A stretch of DNA of 64,000 nucleotides from Candidatus Accumulibacter propinquus (lineage in GTDB: Bacteria; Pseudomonadota; Gammaproteobacteria; Burkholderiales; Rhodocyclaceae): contig JADKBU010000009.1 in the NCBI GenBank assembly GCA_016714935.1, positions 62,001 to 126,000 on the forward strand, written 5' to 3'. Position numbers and translations under genes: made by a program. The notes beneath the pieces are model-generated. The model did not search any database and was not told the origin of the DNA. It saw only the letters and a program-made list of their open reading frames with translations. Positions within the stretch are counted from its first letter, which is position 1; each line of letters begins with the position of its first letter. Below are positions 9,141 through 18,216 of this stretch, piece by piece.

Positions 9141-10505
9141 TCAGCCGCCTTTTTTGACCTCGTCCTTGGCCGCGAGCCGATGCTCGAGGTAGTGGATACT
9201 CGTACCACCTTCCATGAATCGGGCGTCGTGCATGAGTTCCTGATGCAGCGCGATGTTCGTCTTGATGCCTTCGATGCTCATTTCCGAGAGTGCAATCCGC
9301 ATGCGGCGGATGGCCTGATCGCGGCTGTCACCGTAGGCAATCACCTTGGCCACCATCGAGTCATAATGTGACGGAATCGTGTAGCCCTGATAAATATGCG
9401 AGTCAACGCGGATGCCGGGCCCGCCCGGCGGATGATAGAAGCTGATCTTGCCGGGGGAAGGCACGAAGGTGTAGGGATCTTCCGCATTGATACGGCATTC
9501 GATGGCGTGGCCTCGGAAACTGAGGTCACGCTGCCGGAAGCGAAGCTTTTCACCTGCGGCAATCCGGATCTGCTCGGCTACGAGATCTACGCCGGAGATC
9601 AATTCCGTGACCGGGTGCTCGACCTGGATGCGCGTGTTCATCTCGATGAAATAGAACTCGTTATTCTCGTAAAGGAACTCGAAGGTACCGGCACCGCGAT
9701 AGTTGATGCGCCGGCACGCTTCGGCACAACGCTCGCCGATACGCACGATGTGCCGGGTAGCGATACCGGGGGCTGGCGCCTCCTCGATGATTTTCTGATG
9801 GCGGCGCTGCATCGAGCAGTCGCGTTCGCCGAGGTACACGGCATTCCTGAAACTGTCGGCAAGCACCTGAATCTCGACATGCCGGGGATTTTCCAGGTAC
9901 TTCTCCATATAAACATTGGGGTTGCCGAAAAAACTCTGGGCCTCGGAGCGGGTCATGTTCACGGCATTGATCAGTGCCGCTTCGGTATGCACGACGCGCA
10001 TGCCGCGTCCGCCGCCACCACCGGCCGCCTTGATGATCACCGGATAGCCGACGGCCTTGGCAATCAGCACGATTTCCTTCGGGTCCTCGGGAAGTGCGCC
10101 CTCGGAACCCGGAACACAGGGTACGCCGGTAATCCGCATGGCCTCCTTGGCAGAAACCTTGTCACCCATCAGGCGGATGGTTTCTGGGCGTGGGCCGATG
10201 AAAACGAACCCTGATGACTCCACCCGTTCCGCAAAGTCGGCGTTCTCGGAGAGAAAACCGTACCCCGGGTGGATGGCCTGCGCGTCCGTGACTTCGGCCG
10301 CAGAAATGATCGCCGGTACGTTGAGATAGCTCTGGGCGGATGGCGCCGGACCGATACAGACCGACTCGTCCGCCAATCGAACGTACTTGGCCTCGCGGTC
10401 CGCCTCGGAATGCACGACCACGGTCTTGATACCCAGTTCGCGGCAGGCACGCTGGATGCGAAGTGCGATTTCTCCGCGATTGGCGATGAGGACTTTCCCG
10501 AACAT
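9141..10505 (-). CDS. accC: Acetyl-CoA carboxylase, biotin carboxylase subunit
   Basis: A 454-aa biotin carboxylase that carboxylates biotin on AccB using ATP and bicarbonate, the first half-reaction of malonyl-CoA synthesis for fatty acids. It starts with MFGKVLIANRGEIALRI, carries the ATP-grasp glycine loop KAAGGGGGRGMR, the EKYLENPRHVEIQ segment and the catalytic region FIEMNTRIQVEHPVTE. The length matches the family. It follows accB by 15 bases, the standard accBC operon. Confidence 0.98.
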   Translation of the reverse strand: MFGKVLIANRGEIALRIQRACRELGIKTVVVHSEADREAKYVRLADESVCIGPAPSAQSYLNVPAIISAAEVTDAQAIHPGYGFLSENADFAERVESSGFVFIGPRPETIRLMGDKVSAKEAMRITGVPCVPGSEGALPEDPKEIVLIAKAVGYPVIIKAAGGGGGRGMRVVHTEAALINAVNMTRSEAQSFFGNPNVYMEKYLENPRHVEIQVLADSFRNAVYLGERDCSMQRRHQKIIEEAPAPGIATRHIVRIGERCAEACRRINYRGAGTFEFLYENNEFYFIEMNTRIQVEHPVTELISGVDLVAEQIRIAAGEKLRFRQRDLSFRGHAIECRINAEDPYTFVPSPGKISFYHPPGGPGIRVDSHIYQGYTIPSHYDSMVAKVIAYGDSRDQAIRRMRIALSEMSIEGIKTNIALHQELMHDARFMEGGTSIHYLEHRLAAKDEVKKGG

Positions 10506-10520
10506 GGCGGACAGTTCTCC

Positions 10521-10973
10521 TTAGCCGACGATGAACAAGGGTTCACCGTATTCGACCGGCTGGCCATTCTCGATGAGAATGGCCTTGACCGTGCCTGCGC
10601 GCTCGGCTTCGATCTCGTTCAACAACTTCATGGCTTCGATGATGCACAGCGTGTCCCCGACCTTCACGACACTGCCGATCTCGACAAACGGCTCTGCTCC
10701 AGGACTCGAGGCGCGGTAGAAGGTGCCGACCATCGGGGCCTTGACGGCATCGCCTTCCGGGAGCGGCGGCTCCTCTGCGGCGTTGGCGGGCGGTGCAGCC
10801 CCCGCCGGCGCGGCGTGCAGCGGAGCCTGTGGAGGCAGGGCGTAGGCTTGTTGCGCGAGAGCCCCACCGTATTTGACGATACGGACCCTTTCTTCGGCGT
10901 CGTTGATCTCGAGCTCGGTAATGCTCGATTCTTCGACAAGGTCAATCAGTTTCTTCAGCTTACGCAGATCCAT
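10521..10973 (-). CDS. accB: Acetyl-CoA carboxylase biotin carboxyl carrier protein
   Basis: A 150-aa biotin carrier. The N-terminal MDLRKLKKLIDLVEES helix region is followed by a Pro/Ala-rich linker (about residues 45-70) and the C-terminal biotinyl domain with the biotinylation motif EAMKLLNEI, whose Lys is the attachment site. The PMVGTFYRASSPGAEPF segment includes the thumb typical of bacterial AccB. It sits directly upstream of accC and 84 bases downstream of aroQ. Confidence 0.97.
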   Translation of the reverse strand: MDLRKLKKLIDLVEESSITELEINDAEERVRIVKYGGALAQQAYALPPQAPLHAAPAGAAPPANAAEEPPLPEGDAVKAPMVGTFYRASSPGAEPFVEIGSVVKVGDTLCIIEAMKLLNEIEAERAGTVKAILIENGQPVEYGEPLFIVG

Positions 10974-11057
10974 GGACGGGCTCCGGAGGGTTGTTCTTGC
11001 TTGCGTTCAAACCTGGAAAAAGGCAGCAGACACAAGCCGTAGATGAAATCGAAGGCC

Positions 11058-11549
11058 TCACTCGACAGAGATTCGGCGCAACAGGTATTCGAGCGCAAGC
11101 AGGTAACCCTCGCTGCCGAGGCCGGTGATGACGCCAATCGCCAGGTCGGAAAAACACGAGTGATGGCGAAACGATTCGCGGGCGTATATGTTGGAGAGAT
11201 GGACTTCGACGAACGGAATGGCGCTCGCAGCGATGGCATCGCGCAGCGCGATGCTGGTGTGTGTATAGGCCGCAGGGTTGATGATCAGGTAGCGTACCCC
11301 TTGGGTACTCGCGGCGTGCACCCGCTCGATCAGTGCTCCCTCGTGATTGCTCTGGAAGGCTTCCAGAAGCACGCCGGCTGCGGCAGCTCTGTGGGCAAGG
11401 GCCAGATTGATCTCGGCAAGCGTGCTCGAACCATAATGTTTGGGTTCACGAGTACCGAGGAGGTTGAGATTGGGTCCATGCAGGACCAGCACGGCAGCCG
11501 TGTCCGGCAACTTCCCGGATCCCGGCGAAGTGTCTTTTTGCTTCTTCAT
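11058..11549 (-). CDS. aroQ: Type II 3-dehydroquinate dehydratase
   Basis: A 163-aa class II dehydroquinase of the shikimate pathway, converting 3-dehydroquinate to 3-dehydroshikimate. Hallmarks are LHGPNLNLLGTREP with the adjacent active-site Tyr (HYGSSTL), FQSNHEGALIERVH, INPAAYTHTSIALRDA and VEVHLSNIYARESFRHHS. The N-terminal 18 residues are a polar extension. AroQ immediately upstream of accB-accC is a familiar proteobacterial arrangement. Confidence 0.97.
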   Translation of the reverse strand: MKKQKDTSPGSGKLPDTAAVLVLHGPNLNLLGTREPKHYGSSTLAEINLALAHRAAAAGVLLEAFQSNHEGALIERVHAASTQGVRYLIINPAAYTHTSIALRDAIAASAIPFVEVHLSNIYARESFRHHSCFSDLAIGVITGLGSEGYLLALEYLLRRISVE

Positions 11550-11597
11550 GGGCGCAAGTTTGCCGCAAATCGCAGCATTTTGTCCAGCAGCATGTCT

Positions 11598-12149
11598 TCA
11601 GTGGGCAAGCATTGTATGCAACACGAGATCCAGGTCGCGCTCAGCAAGCGGACCCAGGTGGACCAGGGGTACATCGCCACCCGGACTGACGACCAGGGTA
11701 TAGGGCAGACTGAGGCTTGCGTTCCCCAATTGGCGTGCCAACTCGACGCCTGCCGTGCCGGAAACCAGCAACGGATAGCTGACAGGGTATTGCCCGGCGA
11801 AAGCCCGCACGCTTTCAGTGGCATCGAGAGCGATACCGACAAACTGGACGCCTCGCACCGCATACCTGTTCTGCAAGCGCGAAAAGGCCGGCATTTCCTC
11901 CCGGCACGGTGGGCACCAGCTAGCCCAGAAATTGACGACCAGCGTTTTCCCTTGCCAGGCGGAAAATGAATAGGCTTTCCCGTCCACATCTTCAAAGCGG
12001 CTGGCGTACAGATTCGACAAGGCCTCTGGGTTAAGGACCTGTGCCGTCTGTGGCTTCGTACCGGTGTGCTGTGACCCCATGTAGAGCCCTGCCAGCAGCG
12101 CAATCAGTGCCGCGACCAAGCCGATCAGGAAAACCCTGTCCTTGCTCAC
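11598..12149 (-). CDS. TlpA-family thiol-disulfide oxidoreductase
   Basis: A 183-aa membrane-anchored thioredoxin-fold protein. One N-terminal signal anchor (VFLIGLVAALIALLAGLYMG) exports the domain to the periplasm. The redox motif is WCPPC within NFWASWCPPCREEMPAF, followed by the family helix and the cis-Pro region near LPYTLVVSP. TlpA/ResA proteins reduce disulfides in cytochrome maturation or in copper-chaperone assembly. It overlaps the preceding gene by 4 bases (ATGA) and precedes aroQ by 48 bases. The exact partner cannot be told from sequence. Confidence 0.93.
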   Translation of the reverse strand: MSKDRVFLIGLVAALIALLAGLYMGSQHTGTKPQTAQVLNPEALSNLYASRFEDVDGKAYSFSAWQGKTLVVNFWASWCPPCREEMPAFSRLQNRYAVRGVQFVGIALDATESVRAFAGQYPVSYPLLVSGTAGVELARQLGNASLSLPYTLVVSPGGDVPLVHLGPLAERDLDLVLHTMLAH

Positions 12150-12754
12150 CGGGACGAAAGTGGGATCGCCGCCAGGAGCTTGTTGACGGCATCGAGGCGT
12201 GCTCGCTTGCGAATCCGGCCATCACGCGCCCTGAAGCTGACGCGCTCCTCACGCCGTGGGTAGACCACCAGATTGGCAATGGCGTCATCGGCGATCATCG
12301 TCAGAACCGCCTCGGCACGCTCGGTGCGAGGCGGGCTGTGATGATAGTCGAAGCGTTCGTTGAGCAGGAAGATTTCTACGTCCTTGGCACTGTCGGGAAA
12401 CAACTGGATGTCTATCTCGGCATGGCGGCCGGCGATGCCCTCAAGGACCGCACCCGTCAGGTAGGGATTGAACGGTTGCATGATGGCCATCAGCCGGGCC
12501 GCCGTCCGCAACAGACGAGCACTCCTCGCCGGCTGTTCTTCGTTCTGGAAAAGCCGCTGATAGCTCCGTAGCTCTGCCTCGACTTCATTGTCATCGGGCA
12601 TGAGGGTGCTCTCGGGCAAGCCGAGCCTGCGTGCCGCCTTGCGTTTGGCCAGTGCCAGTTCGCTGATGCCGTCCTCGGCCAGCAGGCGGGCGGCCAGAGC
12701 GGCAATCCGCCAGCGCTGTTGTGAATTGCTCGGGCGTTCCTGGCGGTTGCTCAT
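12146..12754 (-). CDS. Conserved hypothetical protein upstream of tlpA
   Basis: A 202-aa soluble protein with no signal peptide. It begins with a helical region (RWRIAALAARLLAEDGISEL, then ALAKRKAARRLG) and has a C-terminal part with the segments ARLMAIMQPFNPYLTGAVLE and DIQLFPDSAKDVEIFLLNE. The latter pattern recalls a minimal nucleotidyltransferase-like fold, but no catalytic residues can be named. Homologues next to mpl are sometimes labelled as ligases, which I consider unsupported. It is translationally coupled to the tlpA-like gene and divergent from mpl. Confidence 0.75.
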   Translation of the reverse strand: MSNRQERPSNSQQRWRIAALAARLLAEDGISELALAKRKAARRLGLPESTLMPDDNEVEAELRSYQRLFQNEEQPARSARLLRTAARLMAIMQPFNPYLTGAVLEGIAGRHAEIDIQLFPDSAKDVEIFLLNERFDYHHSPPRTERAEAVLTMIADDAIANLVVYPRREERVSFRARDGRIRKRARLDAVNKLLAAIPLSSR

Positions 12755-12864
12755 CGGTGCACCCGGAATGGATTGGAAACGCGAAATTGTAGTTGCGTCA
12801 CGGCGCGACGCCTACGGGGGTACAATCGGCCTTCTTCGGCCCGATTTTAACCTGGATTTGGGAC

Positions 12865-14265
12865 ATGCACATTCATATCCTCGGTATTGGTGGTACCTTC
12901 ATGGGTGGCGTCGCCCAACTCGCTCGGGCTGCAGGGCATCGCGTAACCGGCTGCGACAGCGGCGTATACCCGCCAATGAGCAGCCAACTCGAAGCTGCCG
13001 AGATCGAGGTCATCGAAGGCTACGACGCCGCACAAACGGCCTTCGAAGCGGATTGCTACGTCATTGGCAACGCGATTTCGCGAGGCAACCCCTTGCTCGA
13101 AGAGATCCTTGACGGTGGCCTGCCTTACGTCTCCGGTCCGCAATGGCTGGCTGAGCATATCCTGAAGGGACGCTGGGTGCTGGCGGTCGCGGGAACACAC
13201 GGCAAGACGACGGTTTCCGCGATGCTCGCGTGGATCCTTGAGGATGCAGGACTTAGTCCGGGCTTCCTGGTCGGTGGCGTGCCCCTGAACTTTGGCGTTT
13301 CAGCTCGCCTGTCTGGAAGCAGCACGGAGTCACCCTTCTTCGTGATCGAAGCCGACGAATACGATACGGCTTTCTGCGACAAACGTTCGAAGTTCCTGCA
13401 CTACCGTCCGCGCACCGTAATTCTCAATAATCTCGAGTTCGACCATGCGGACATATTCCCCGATCTCGCATCGATCGAAACGCAATTTCACCACCTGGTG
13501 CGTACGCTGCCGCGCAATGGACTGATCGTTTCGAACGCCACGGAAGATAACCTCGAACGAGTATTGGAACGCGGCTGCTGGACGCCGGTCGAGCGATTCA
13601 ATGCGGCCGGCGGTTGGTGGGCTGAGGGAAGCGACACCGACGGATCACTGCATCTCCTCGAAGGCGACGACCTGGTTGCCAGTACAAAATGGGGCTTGAC
13701 CGGTGCCCACAACCGCAGCAACGCCATCGCCGCGCTGCTGGCAGCCAGACACGCCGGCGTCCCTTTGCAGCGTGGCTTGGCGGCGCTGTCGCGTTTCAGG
13801 AATGTCAAGCGGCGTCTGGAGCTTCGTGGAACGGCCGCCGGGGTCGACGTGTACGACGACTTCGCTCACCATCCGACTGCGATTGCAACGACCGTCGCCG
13901 GCTTGCGCCGCAAGGTCGGCAGCGCGCGTATCCTGGCTGTCGTCGAGCCGCGCTCGAATACCATGAAGCTGGGTGTGATGAAGGCATTGTTGCCCGCCAG
14001 CCTCGCCGAAGCTGACCTGGTGTTCTGCTACGCGGCGAATCTCGACTGGAGCGCCGCTGCCGCGCTCGCACCACTGGCCGACCAGGCAATCGTCGAAGAC
14101 GATCTAGAGCGCCTGGTGGCTCGAATCGCCGACGTCGCACGTCCCGGTGATCAGGTGCTGGTGATGAGCAATGGCGGCTTTGGCGGCATCCATGAGAAAC
14201 TCCTGACGGCACTTGCGACCAAGGAATCAGCGCAGGAAGTGATCCACCAACAATGCGGCGAATAA
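12865..14265 (+). CDS. mpl: UDP-MurNAc:L-Ala-gamma-D-Glu-meso-DAP ligase
   Basis: A 466-aa Mur-ligase family enzyme that recycles the murein tripeptide by joining it to UDP-MurNAc with ATP. It opens with MHIHILGIGGTFMGGVAQLA, has the P-loop AGTHGKTTVSAML, the segment VIEADEYDTAFCDKRSKFLHY with FDHADIFPD, and the C-terminal DDFAHHPTAI motif typical of Mpl rather than MurC. The start is set at 12865 because family members begin here; the frame stays open upstream to 12793. Its 3' end overlaps the convergent cyoE by 39 bases. Confidence 0.97.
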   Translation: MHIHILGIGGTFMGGVAQLARAAGHRVTGCDSGVYPPMSSQLEAAEIEVIEGYDAAQTAFEADCYVIGNAISRGNPLLEEILDGGLPYVSGPQWLAEHILKGRWVLAVAGTHGKTTVSAMLAWILEDAGLSPGFLVGGVPLNFGVSARLSGSSTESPFFVIEADEYDTAFCDKRSKFLHYRPRTVILNNLEFDHADIFPDLASIETQFHHLVRTLPRNGLIVSNATEDNLERVLERGCWTPVERFNAAGGWWAEGSDTDGSLHLLEGDDLVASTKWGLTGAHNRSNAIAALLAARHAGVPLQRGLAALSRFRNVKRRLELRGTAAGVDVYDDFAHHPTAIATTVAGLRRKVGSARILAVVEPRSNTMKLGVMKALLPASLAEADLVFCYAANLDWSAAAALAPLADQAIVEDDLERLVARIADVARPGDQVLVMSNGGFGGIHEKLLTALATKESAQEVIHQQCGE

Positions 14266-15123
14266 CAGTGTCAGGTAGATGATCGAATAGCGAAAAGTGA
14301 GCCTGGCCAGTTTGTCGCTGTAATCTCGCCATAGAGCGAAGCTATAGACGAGGAAAACGGCGTCGAGGATCAGCGCCGTGGCCAGGTACGAGGCCCCGCT
14401 CATACCCAGCGTATAAGGCAGGACGGTCGCGGCACTGAGCATGATCACGTAGAGCAGGCTGTGCAGGCAGGTGAAGTTTATCCCGTGCGTCACCGGCAGC
14501 ATCGGCAGGCCCGATTTGGCGTAGTCGGCACAGCGATAACAGGCAAGTGCCCAGAAATGCGGCGGCGTCCAGATGAAGATGATCAGGAACAGCACCAACG
14601 CTTCGGGGCCAACATGACCGGTGATCGCGGACCAGCCGAGCAGGGGTGGCATGGCGCCGGAAGCCCCACCGATGACGATATTCATCGGCGTCGCCGGCTT
14701 CAACAGTACTGTGTAGATCAGTGCGTAGCCGAGGAAAGTGGCCAACGTCAACCACATCGTCAGTGGATTGACGAAGGTGTGCAGTACCCATAACCCCAGG
14801 CCTCCGACAAATGTCGCGAGAGTCAGTGTTTCGGTAGCCGAAACTTCGCCACGCGCCGTCGGGCGGGCGCGCGTCCGCGCCATCAGCGCGTCGATGTTTT
14901 GTTCGATCAGGCAATTGATCGCCGCTGCGGCGCCAGCGACCAAGGCAATGCCGACCGACGCCGCGATAAACAGCGCGAACGGCGGGAATGATGGTGCGGC
15001 GAGAAACATTCCGATCATCGCCGTAAACACGATCAGGCTGTTGACCCGCGGCTTGCACAGCGCGAAGAACGCCCCCAGGCGTTGGCCAGCCGAACGATGG
15101 GAACTGCTGCTCATAACGGCCAT
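14227..15123 (-). CDS. cyoE: Heme o synthase (protoheme IX farnesyltransferase)
   Basis: A 298-aa UbiA-family polytopic prenyltransferase (also named ctaB) that adds a farnesyl chain to heme b, the step before heme a in aa3 oxidase biogenesis. The first Asp-rich site appears as NCLIEQNIDALMARTRARP and the second region as YTVLLKPATPMNIVIGG followed by GWSAITGH; about eight to nine helices are visible. The start at 15123 has AGGAC upstream; a longer form from 15144 would overlap the upstream gene. It is the last gene of the oxidase cluster. Confidence 0.95.
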   Translation of the reverse strand: MAVMSSSSHRSAGQRLGAFFALCKPRVNSLIVFTAMIGMFLAAPSFPPFALFIAASVGIALVAGAAAAINCLIEQNIDALMARTRARPTARGEVSATETLTLATFVGGLGLWVLHTFVNPLTMWLTLATFLGYALIYTVLLKPATPMNIVIGGASGAMPPLLGWSAITGHVGPEALVLFLIIFIWTPPHFWALACYRCADYAKSGLPMLPVTHGINFTCLHSLLYVIMLSAATVLPYTLGMSGASYLATALILDAVFLVYSFALWRDYSDKLARLTFRYSIIYLTLLFAALLVDHFLR

Positions 15124-15136
15124 AGACGGTCCTGTT

Positions 15137-15739
15137 CTATCCAACCCATGAATATTTCAGCAGGCGCTCAAGGTCCCTGAGCATGCCCTGCCCCTCTGCA
15201 TTTTCAGGATAGCGCATCATCACATTGCCGAGCGGATCGATGACGTAGAAGCGGTAGCGCGCGTCAAGCATCATCCGGTAAAGTTGGCCGCTCTGATCGC
15301 CATCGGGTGCAGCGATCAACAGATCCGGATAGGCACGCCGCAACTCCAGCAGCGCCGGATCGGCTTGCAGAACCGCCACACTGTCCCCTAGCAGGACGCG
15401 ACGAAGGCGCACCATTTCCTTGTTGAGGGCCACCTGCACCTGCCGGATTTGCCGCAGGTCCTGCTGACAAACCGCAGCGCAGGGCCCGGTATTAACCATG
15501 ACCAACGTCCACTTCCGGCGGAGATCCGCGGTCGGCAGTAGTCGCCCGTCGACAAAGGTGAGCCCGGTTTCCGGCAATGCTATCGGTGGCTCGACGAGCT
15601 CGCCATGGTTGCCCAGTTTGGCCGGACGCCATTCAAACCAGTAAAGAGCGAAGGCGACGACGAAGGGCAATGCCAACAGTACGGTAACCAGCAACATGCT
15701 GCGGCGACCCGGGGTAAGGGAAAGCATCCCGGCTTTCAT
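15137..15739 (-). CDS. SCO-like cytochrome oxidase assembly protein
   Basis: A 200-aa membrane-anchored protein with one N-terminal helix (MLLVTVLLALPFVVAFALYW) and a thioredoxin-like domain that keeps a CxxxC pair (NTGPCAAVCQQDL), the copper-binding pattern of Sco1/SenC proteins. The rest is divergent (RYRFYVIDPLGNVMMRY near the end). Sco proteins deliver copper to the CuA site of subunit II; this shorter type is common between surf1 and ctaA/cyoE in betaproteobacteria. The start at 15739 forms an ATGA overlap with the SURF1 gene; a longer frame to 15973 lies over SURF1 codons and is rejected. Confidence 0.8.
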   Translation of the reverse strand: MKAGMLSLTPGRRSMLLVTVLLALPFVVAFALYWFEWRPAKLGNHGELVEPPIALPETGLTFVDGRLLPTADLRRKWTLVMVNTGPCAAVCQQDLRQIRQVQVALNKEMVRLRRVLLGDSVAVLQADPALLELRRAYPDLLIAAPDGDQSGQLYRMMLDARYRFYVIDPLGNVMMRYPENAEGQGMLRDLERLLKYSWVG

Positions 15740-16569
15740 CGAGAGCTGGGGGAAGAACGGCGAAAATTGACGACCAGCCAGATGATCACGGTAGCTATTG
15801 CAAATCCCCACCATTGAAAAGCGTAACCGAGATGGCGCTCGATCCGTTCGTCTGGGCGCGGCCACTCGCGGGCAAATCCCCCGGCAGAACTGTCCGGAGA
15901 CAGTTGAATGACCACCAGTTGTAGAGGGAAAGGGACTTCCCTGGCGTAACGTGCCAGATCCAGGTTCTGCCATACCACTTGCCAGGAGGTGCTGGCTCCT
16001 GCCGGCGTCTCAGGTGCCAAGGTGAGATACCGCGTACCTGGAACAATCGCCATACCGGCGACTTCGAGCACTCCGGCCGGAGTCACCACCTGTGGCCAGC
16101 GGCTGTGGTCGGCAAGCGCGGGTACCCAGCCGCGATTCACCAGGACGCGCATTTCGCTACCCTCAAGGCGCAAGGGGGTGAGCACATGGTAACCGGCCAG
16201 CTCGTGATGCACCCGGTTATCAATCAAAATCTGATACTCGGGTTCATAGCTGCCGCGCACCAGTACCTGGCGGTAGCGGAGCATTTGCGGGTCGGCTGGC
16301 GCACTCGGCAATTGCACTGCCGGCTCGGCACCGCGCGCATCGAACAATGTCTGCAGACCCTCCTTGGCGCTGGCCTTGTTCCATTGCCATTGACCGAAAG
16401 CAACGAACAGCGGGATGAGCACAAGGGCAGCCAGCGTGGGCAACAGCCGTGGCCGGAAGCGCAGGGGTGGCAAAGGTAGCCTGACTTCTCTCGGCACGGT
16501 TGCCTGAGCACCATCGCTGCGAGCATAATCGGCACTCCCTTCGCTGGAGTCAGCCATGTTCAAGCTCAT
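15736..16569 (-). CDS. SURF1-family oxidase assembly protein
   Basis: A 277-aa SURF1-family (Shy1-like) protein that assists heme a insertion into subunit I of cytochrome c oxidase. It has an N-terminal helix (LPTLAALVLIPLFVAFGQWQW), the family segment GSYEPEYQILIDNRVHHELAGYHVLTP split by strands, VLVNRGWVP, and a second helix at the C-terminus (WWGFAIATVIIWLVVNFRR). An ATG at 16557 is an alternative start that would nearly remove the divergent overlap with the DUF2909 gene. Confidence 0.92.
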   Translation of the reverse strand: MSLNMADSSEGSADYARSDGAQATVPREVRLPLPPLRFRPRLLPTLAALVLIPLFVAFGQWQWNKASAKEGLQTLFDARGAEPAVQLPSAPADPQMLRYRQVLVRGSYEPEYQILIDNRVHHELAGYHVLTPLRLEGSEMRVLVNRGWVPALADHSRWPQVVTPAGVLEVAGMAIVPGTRYLTLAPETPAGASTSWQVVWQNLDLARYAREVPFPLQLVVIQLSPDSSAGGFAREWPRPDERIERHLGYAFQWWGFAIATVIIWLVVNFRRSSPSSR

Positions 16570-16756
16570 CGTGATTCTCTTGCTGTTCGGTGTGGTCGGG
16601 AGCCTCTTTTCAGGGCTCTTCTTTTTGTACCGCGACCGAGGCGCAGGCGTCCGTACCGCACAGGCGCTGACGCTGCGTATCGGTCTGTCGATCCTGATCT
16701 TCGTCTTGTTGCTGGTTGGTTTCCGCCTTGGTTGGATACCCGGTTACAACCAATAG
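16556..16756 (+). CDS. DUF2909 twin-transmembrane protein
   Basis: A 66-aa protein with two transmembrane helices (FKLIVILLLFGVVGSLFSGLFFL and IGLSILIFVLLLVGFRLGW) joined by a short basic loop (YRDRGAGVRT). This is the DUF2909 twin-transmembrane type found inside betaproteobacterial oxidase loci. It is the only gene in this locus on the plus strand: its start overlaps the divergent SURF1 gene and its end overlaps coxC by 13 bases. The function is unknown. Confidence 0.85.
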   Translation: MFKLIVILLLFGVVGSLFSGLFFLYRDRGAGVRTAQALTLRIGLSILIFVLLLVGFRLGWIPGYNQ

Positions 16757-17604
16757 ACGAGGATGAATAGCCCAAGCCAGACGACGTCAACGAAGTGCCA
16801 GTACCATGCAACACCCTCAAAAGCGAAGTGCCTTTCGGCGGTAAAGTGGCCCTTCAGGCAGCGCCCATAGACGACCATCAGCATCAGCGCGCCGAGTGTG
16901 ACGTGGAAACCGTGGAAACCGGTGAGCATGAAGAAAGTCGCACCATAGACGCCGGCGCCGAGGGTTAAGCCCAATTCGGTGTAAGCGTGATGGTATTCCC
17001 ATGCCTGGAAACCAAGGAAGATGACGCCCAACACGATGGTCAGGAGCAGTCCCAGGTTGAGCTGACTGCGATTGTTCTTCAGCATTCCCCAATGCGCCCA
17101 GGTCAGGGTAGCACCGGAACTGAGCAGCAGGGCGGTATTCAGTGCCGGCACACCCCAGGCCCCCATCGGCGTGAAAGCTGCCCCTTTGGGTCCGGCCGAC
17201 GGCCAGACTGCCGTAAAGTCCTTCCACAGTGAAAACGCCGGGTCCATTCCGGCCAGAGCCGGGACCGAGATATTGCGCACATAGAACAATGCACCGAAAA
17301 AGGCTGCAAAAAAAGCCACTTCTGAGGCGATGAACCAGATCATGCCGTAGCGAAACGACTGGTCCTCCCATTGCTTGTAAGAGCCACTCTGGTTCTCGCC
17401 GATGATTTTGCCGAACCAGTTGTAAACCACGAACAGGATGACCGCTGTACCTGCGAGCATTATCCAGGGACCGGGAGCAAAGGAATTCATCTTCAGGATG
17501 AAGCCCAAGGCGAGCAGGAACATGCCGCCCGAAAGGATGAACGGATAGGGGCTAGGCTGTGGTACGAAATAGTGTTGCAAATGCGGCGAGGTATGGCTAG
17601 TCAT
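16744..17604 (-). CDS. coxC: Cytochrome c oxidase subunit III
   Basis: A 286-aa subunit III (ctaE) with seven helices. Family marks include FFAAFFGALFYVRN, GVPALNTALLLSSGATLTWAH divided by a loop, FHGFHVTLGALML, and the C-terminal HFVDVVWLGLFILVYWL. Subunit III stabilises the aa3 oxidase core and its proton entry path in the inner membrane. The ATG at 17604 has GGAAGAG upstream; a GTG at 17610 overlaps the ctaG stop codon. Confidence 0.96.
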   Translation of the reverse strand: MTSHTSPHLQHYFVPQPSPYPFILSGGMFLLALGFILKMNSFAPGPWIMLAGTAVILFVVYNWFGKIIGENQSGSYKQWEDQSFRYGMIWFIASEVAFFAAFFGALFYVRNISVPALAGMDPAFSLWKDFTAVWPSAGPKGAAFTPMGAWGVPALNTALLLSSGATLTWAHWGMLKNNRSQLNLGLLLTIVLGVIFLGFQAWEYHHAYTELGLTLGAGVYGATFFMLTGFHGFHVTLGALMLMVVYGRCLKGHFTAERHFAFEGVAWYWHFVDVVWLGLFILVYWL

Positions 17605-17606
17605 GG

Positions 17607-18212
17607 TCACTCTCTTCCTTTAGGAGCAGTTTTCTGGCCGTCGACATTGAAGAATGCGTAGGACAGGGTCACGGTACGGATCTGTTCATCGATTTCTGGC
17701 TTGACGATAAAGGTCAACGGCAACTCCTTCGTTTCACCGGGCCCGAGCGTTTGCTGCGAAAAACAGAAGCAATCCAGTTTCTCGAAGTGCTGCGCCGCCT
17801 GTCCCGGGGAAACGCTGGGTACGGCCTGACCGACGATCGGGCGATCCGAACTGTTGTGGACCAGAAACCTGGCCTGATGCAGTTCGCCCGGATGCAGGTC
17901 GAGACTGGGCGTCAGCGGTCGCATTTCCCAAGGCAGGCCAGGCATCACCGTGCCGGTAAATTCGACGGTCACGATGCGACTCCGGTCGATTCTCGATGGC
18001 ACGGCCGCCGGGTTAGCAATGCCGCCGACACCCAGTTTGCTATTACTCGTCTTGCCATTGAAGCCAGTGGCAGCGCAGAGCACGTCGTAAAGCGGCACCA
18101 GAGCAAAACCGAAAGCAAAGGCGCCGGCGACCACGACGAGCAGCTTCATGACCAGCCTGCGGTTGCTGCGTTTGGCTACGGCCGGCTGGTTCCCGGCAAG
18201 ACCTGATTCCAT
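17607..18212 (-). CDS. ctaG: Cytochrome c oxidase assembly protein CtaG/Cox11
   Basis: A 201-aa Cox11-type copper chaperone that supplies the CuB site of subunit I. One helix (LLVVVAGAFAFGFALVPLYD) is followed by the periplasmic domain with the copper-binding motif CFCFSQQTLGPGE and the family segment VLCAATGFNGKT. The final strand reads TLSYAFFNV. The start at 18212 lies 4 bases after the small assembly gene. An extended frame to 18314 overlaps that gene and is rejected. Confidence 0.95.
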   Translation of the reverse strand: MESGLAGNQPAVAKRSNRRLVMKLLVVVAGAFAFGFALVPLYDVLCAATGFNGKTSNSKLGVGGIANPAAVPSRIDRSRIVTVEFTGTVMPGLPWEMRPLTPSLDLHPGELHQARFLVHNSSDRPIVGQAVPSVSPGQAAQHFEKLDCFCFSQQTLGPGETKELPLTFIVKPEIDEQIRTVTLSYAFFNVDGQKTAPKGRE

Positions 18213-18216
18213 CGCG

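Noticed and set aside
15740..15973. N-terminal extension of the SCO-like protein
   Set aside because: It lies entirely over SURF1 codons; the start at 15739 gives a proper membrane anchor and an ATGA overlap.
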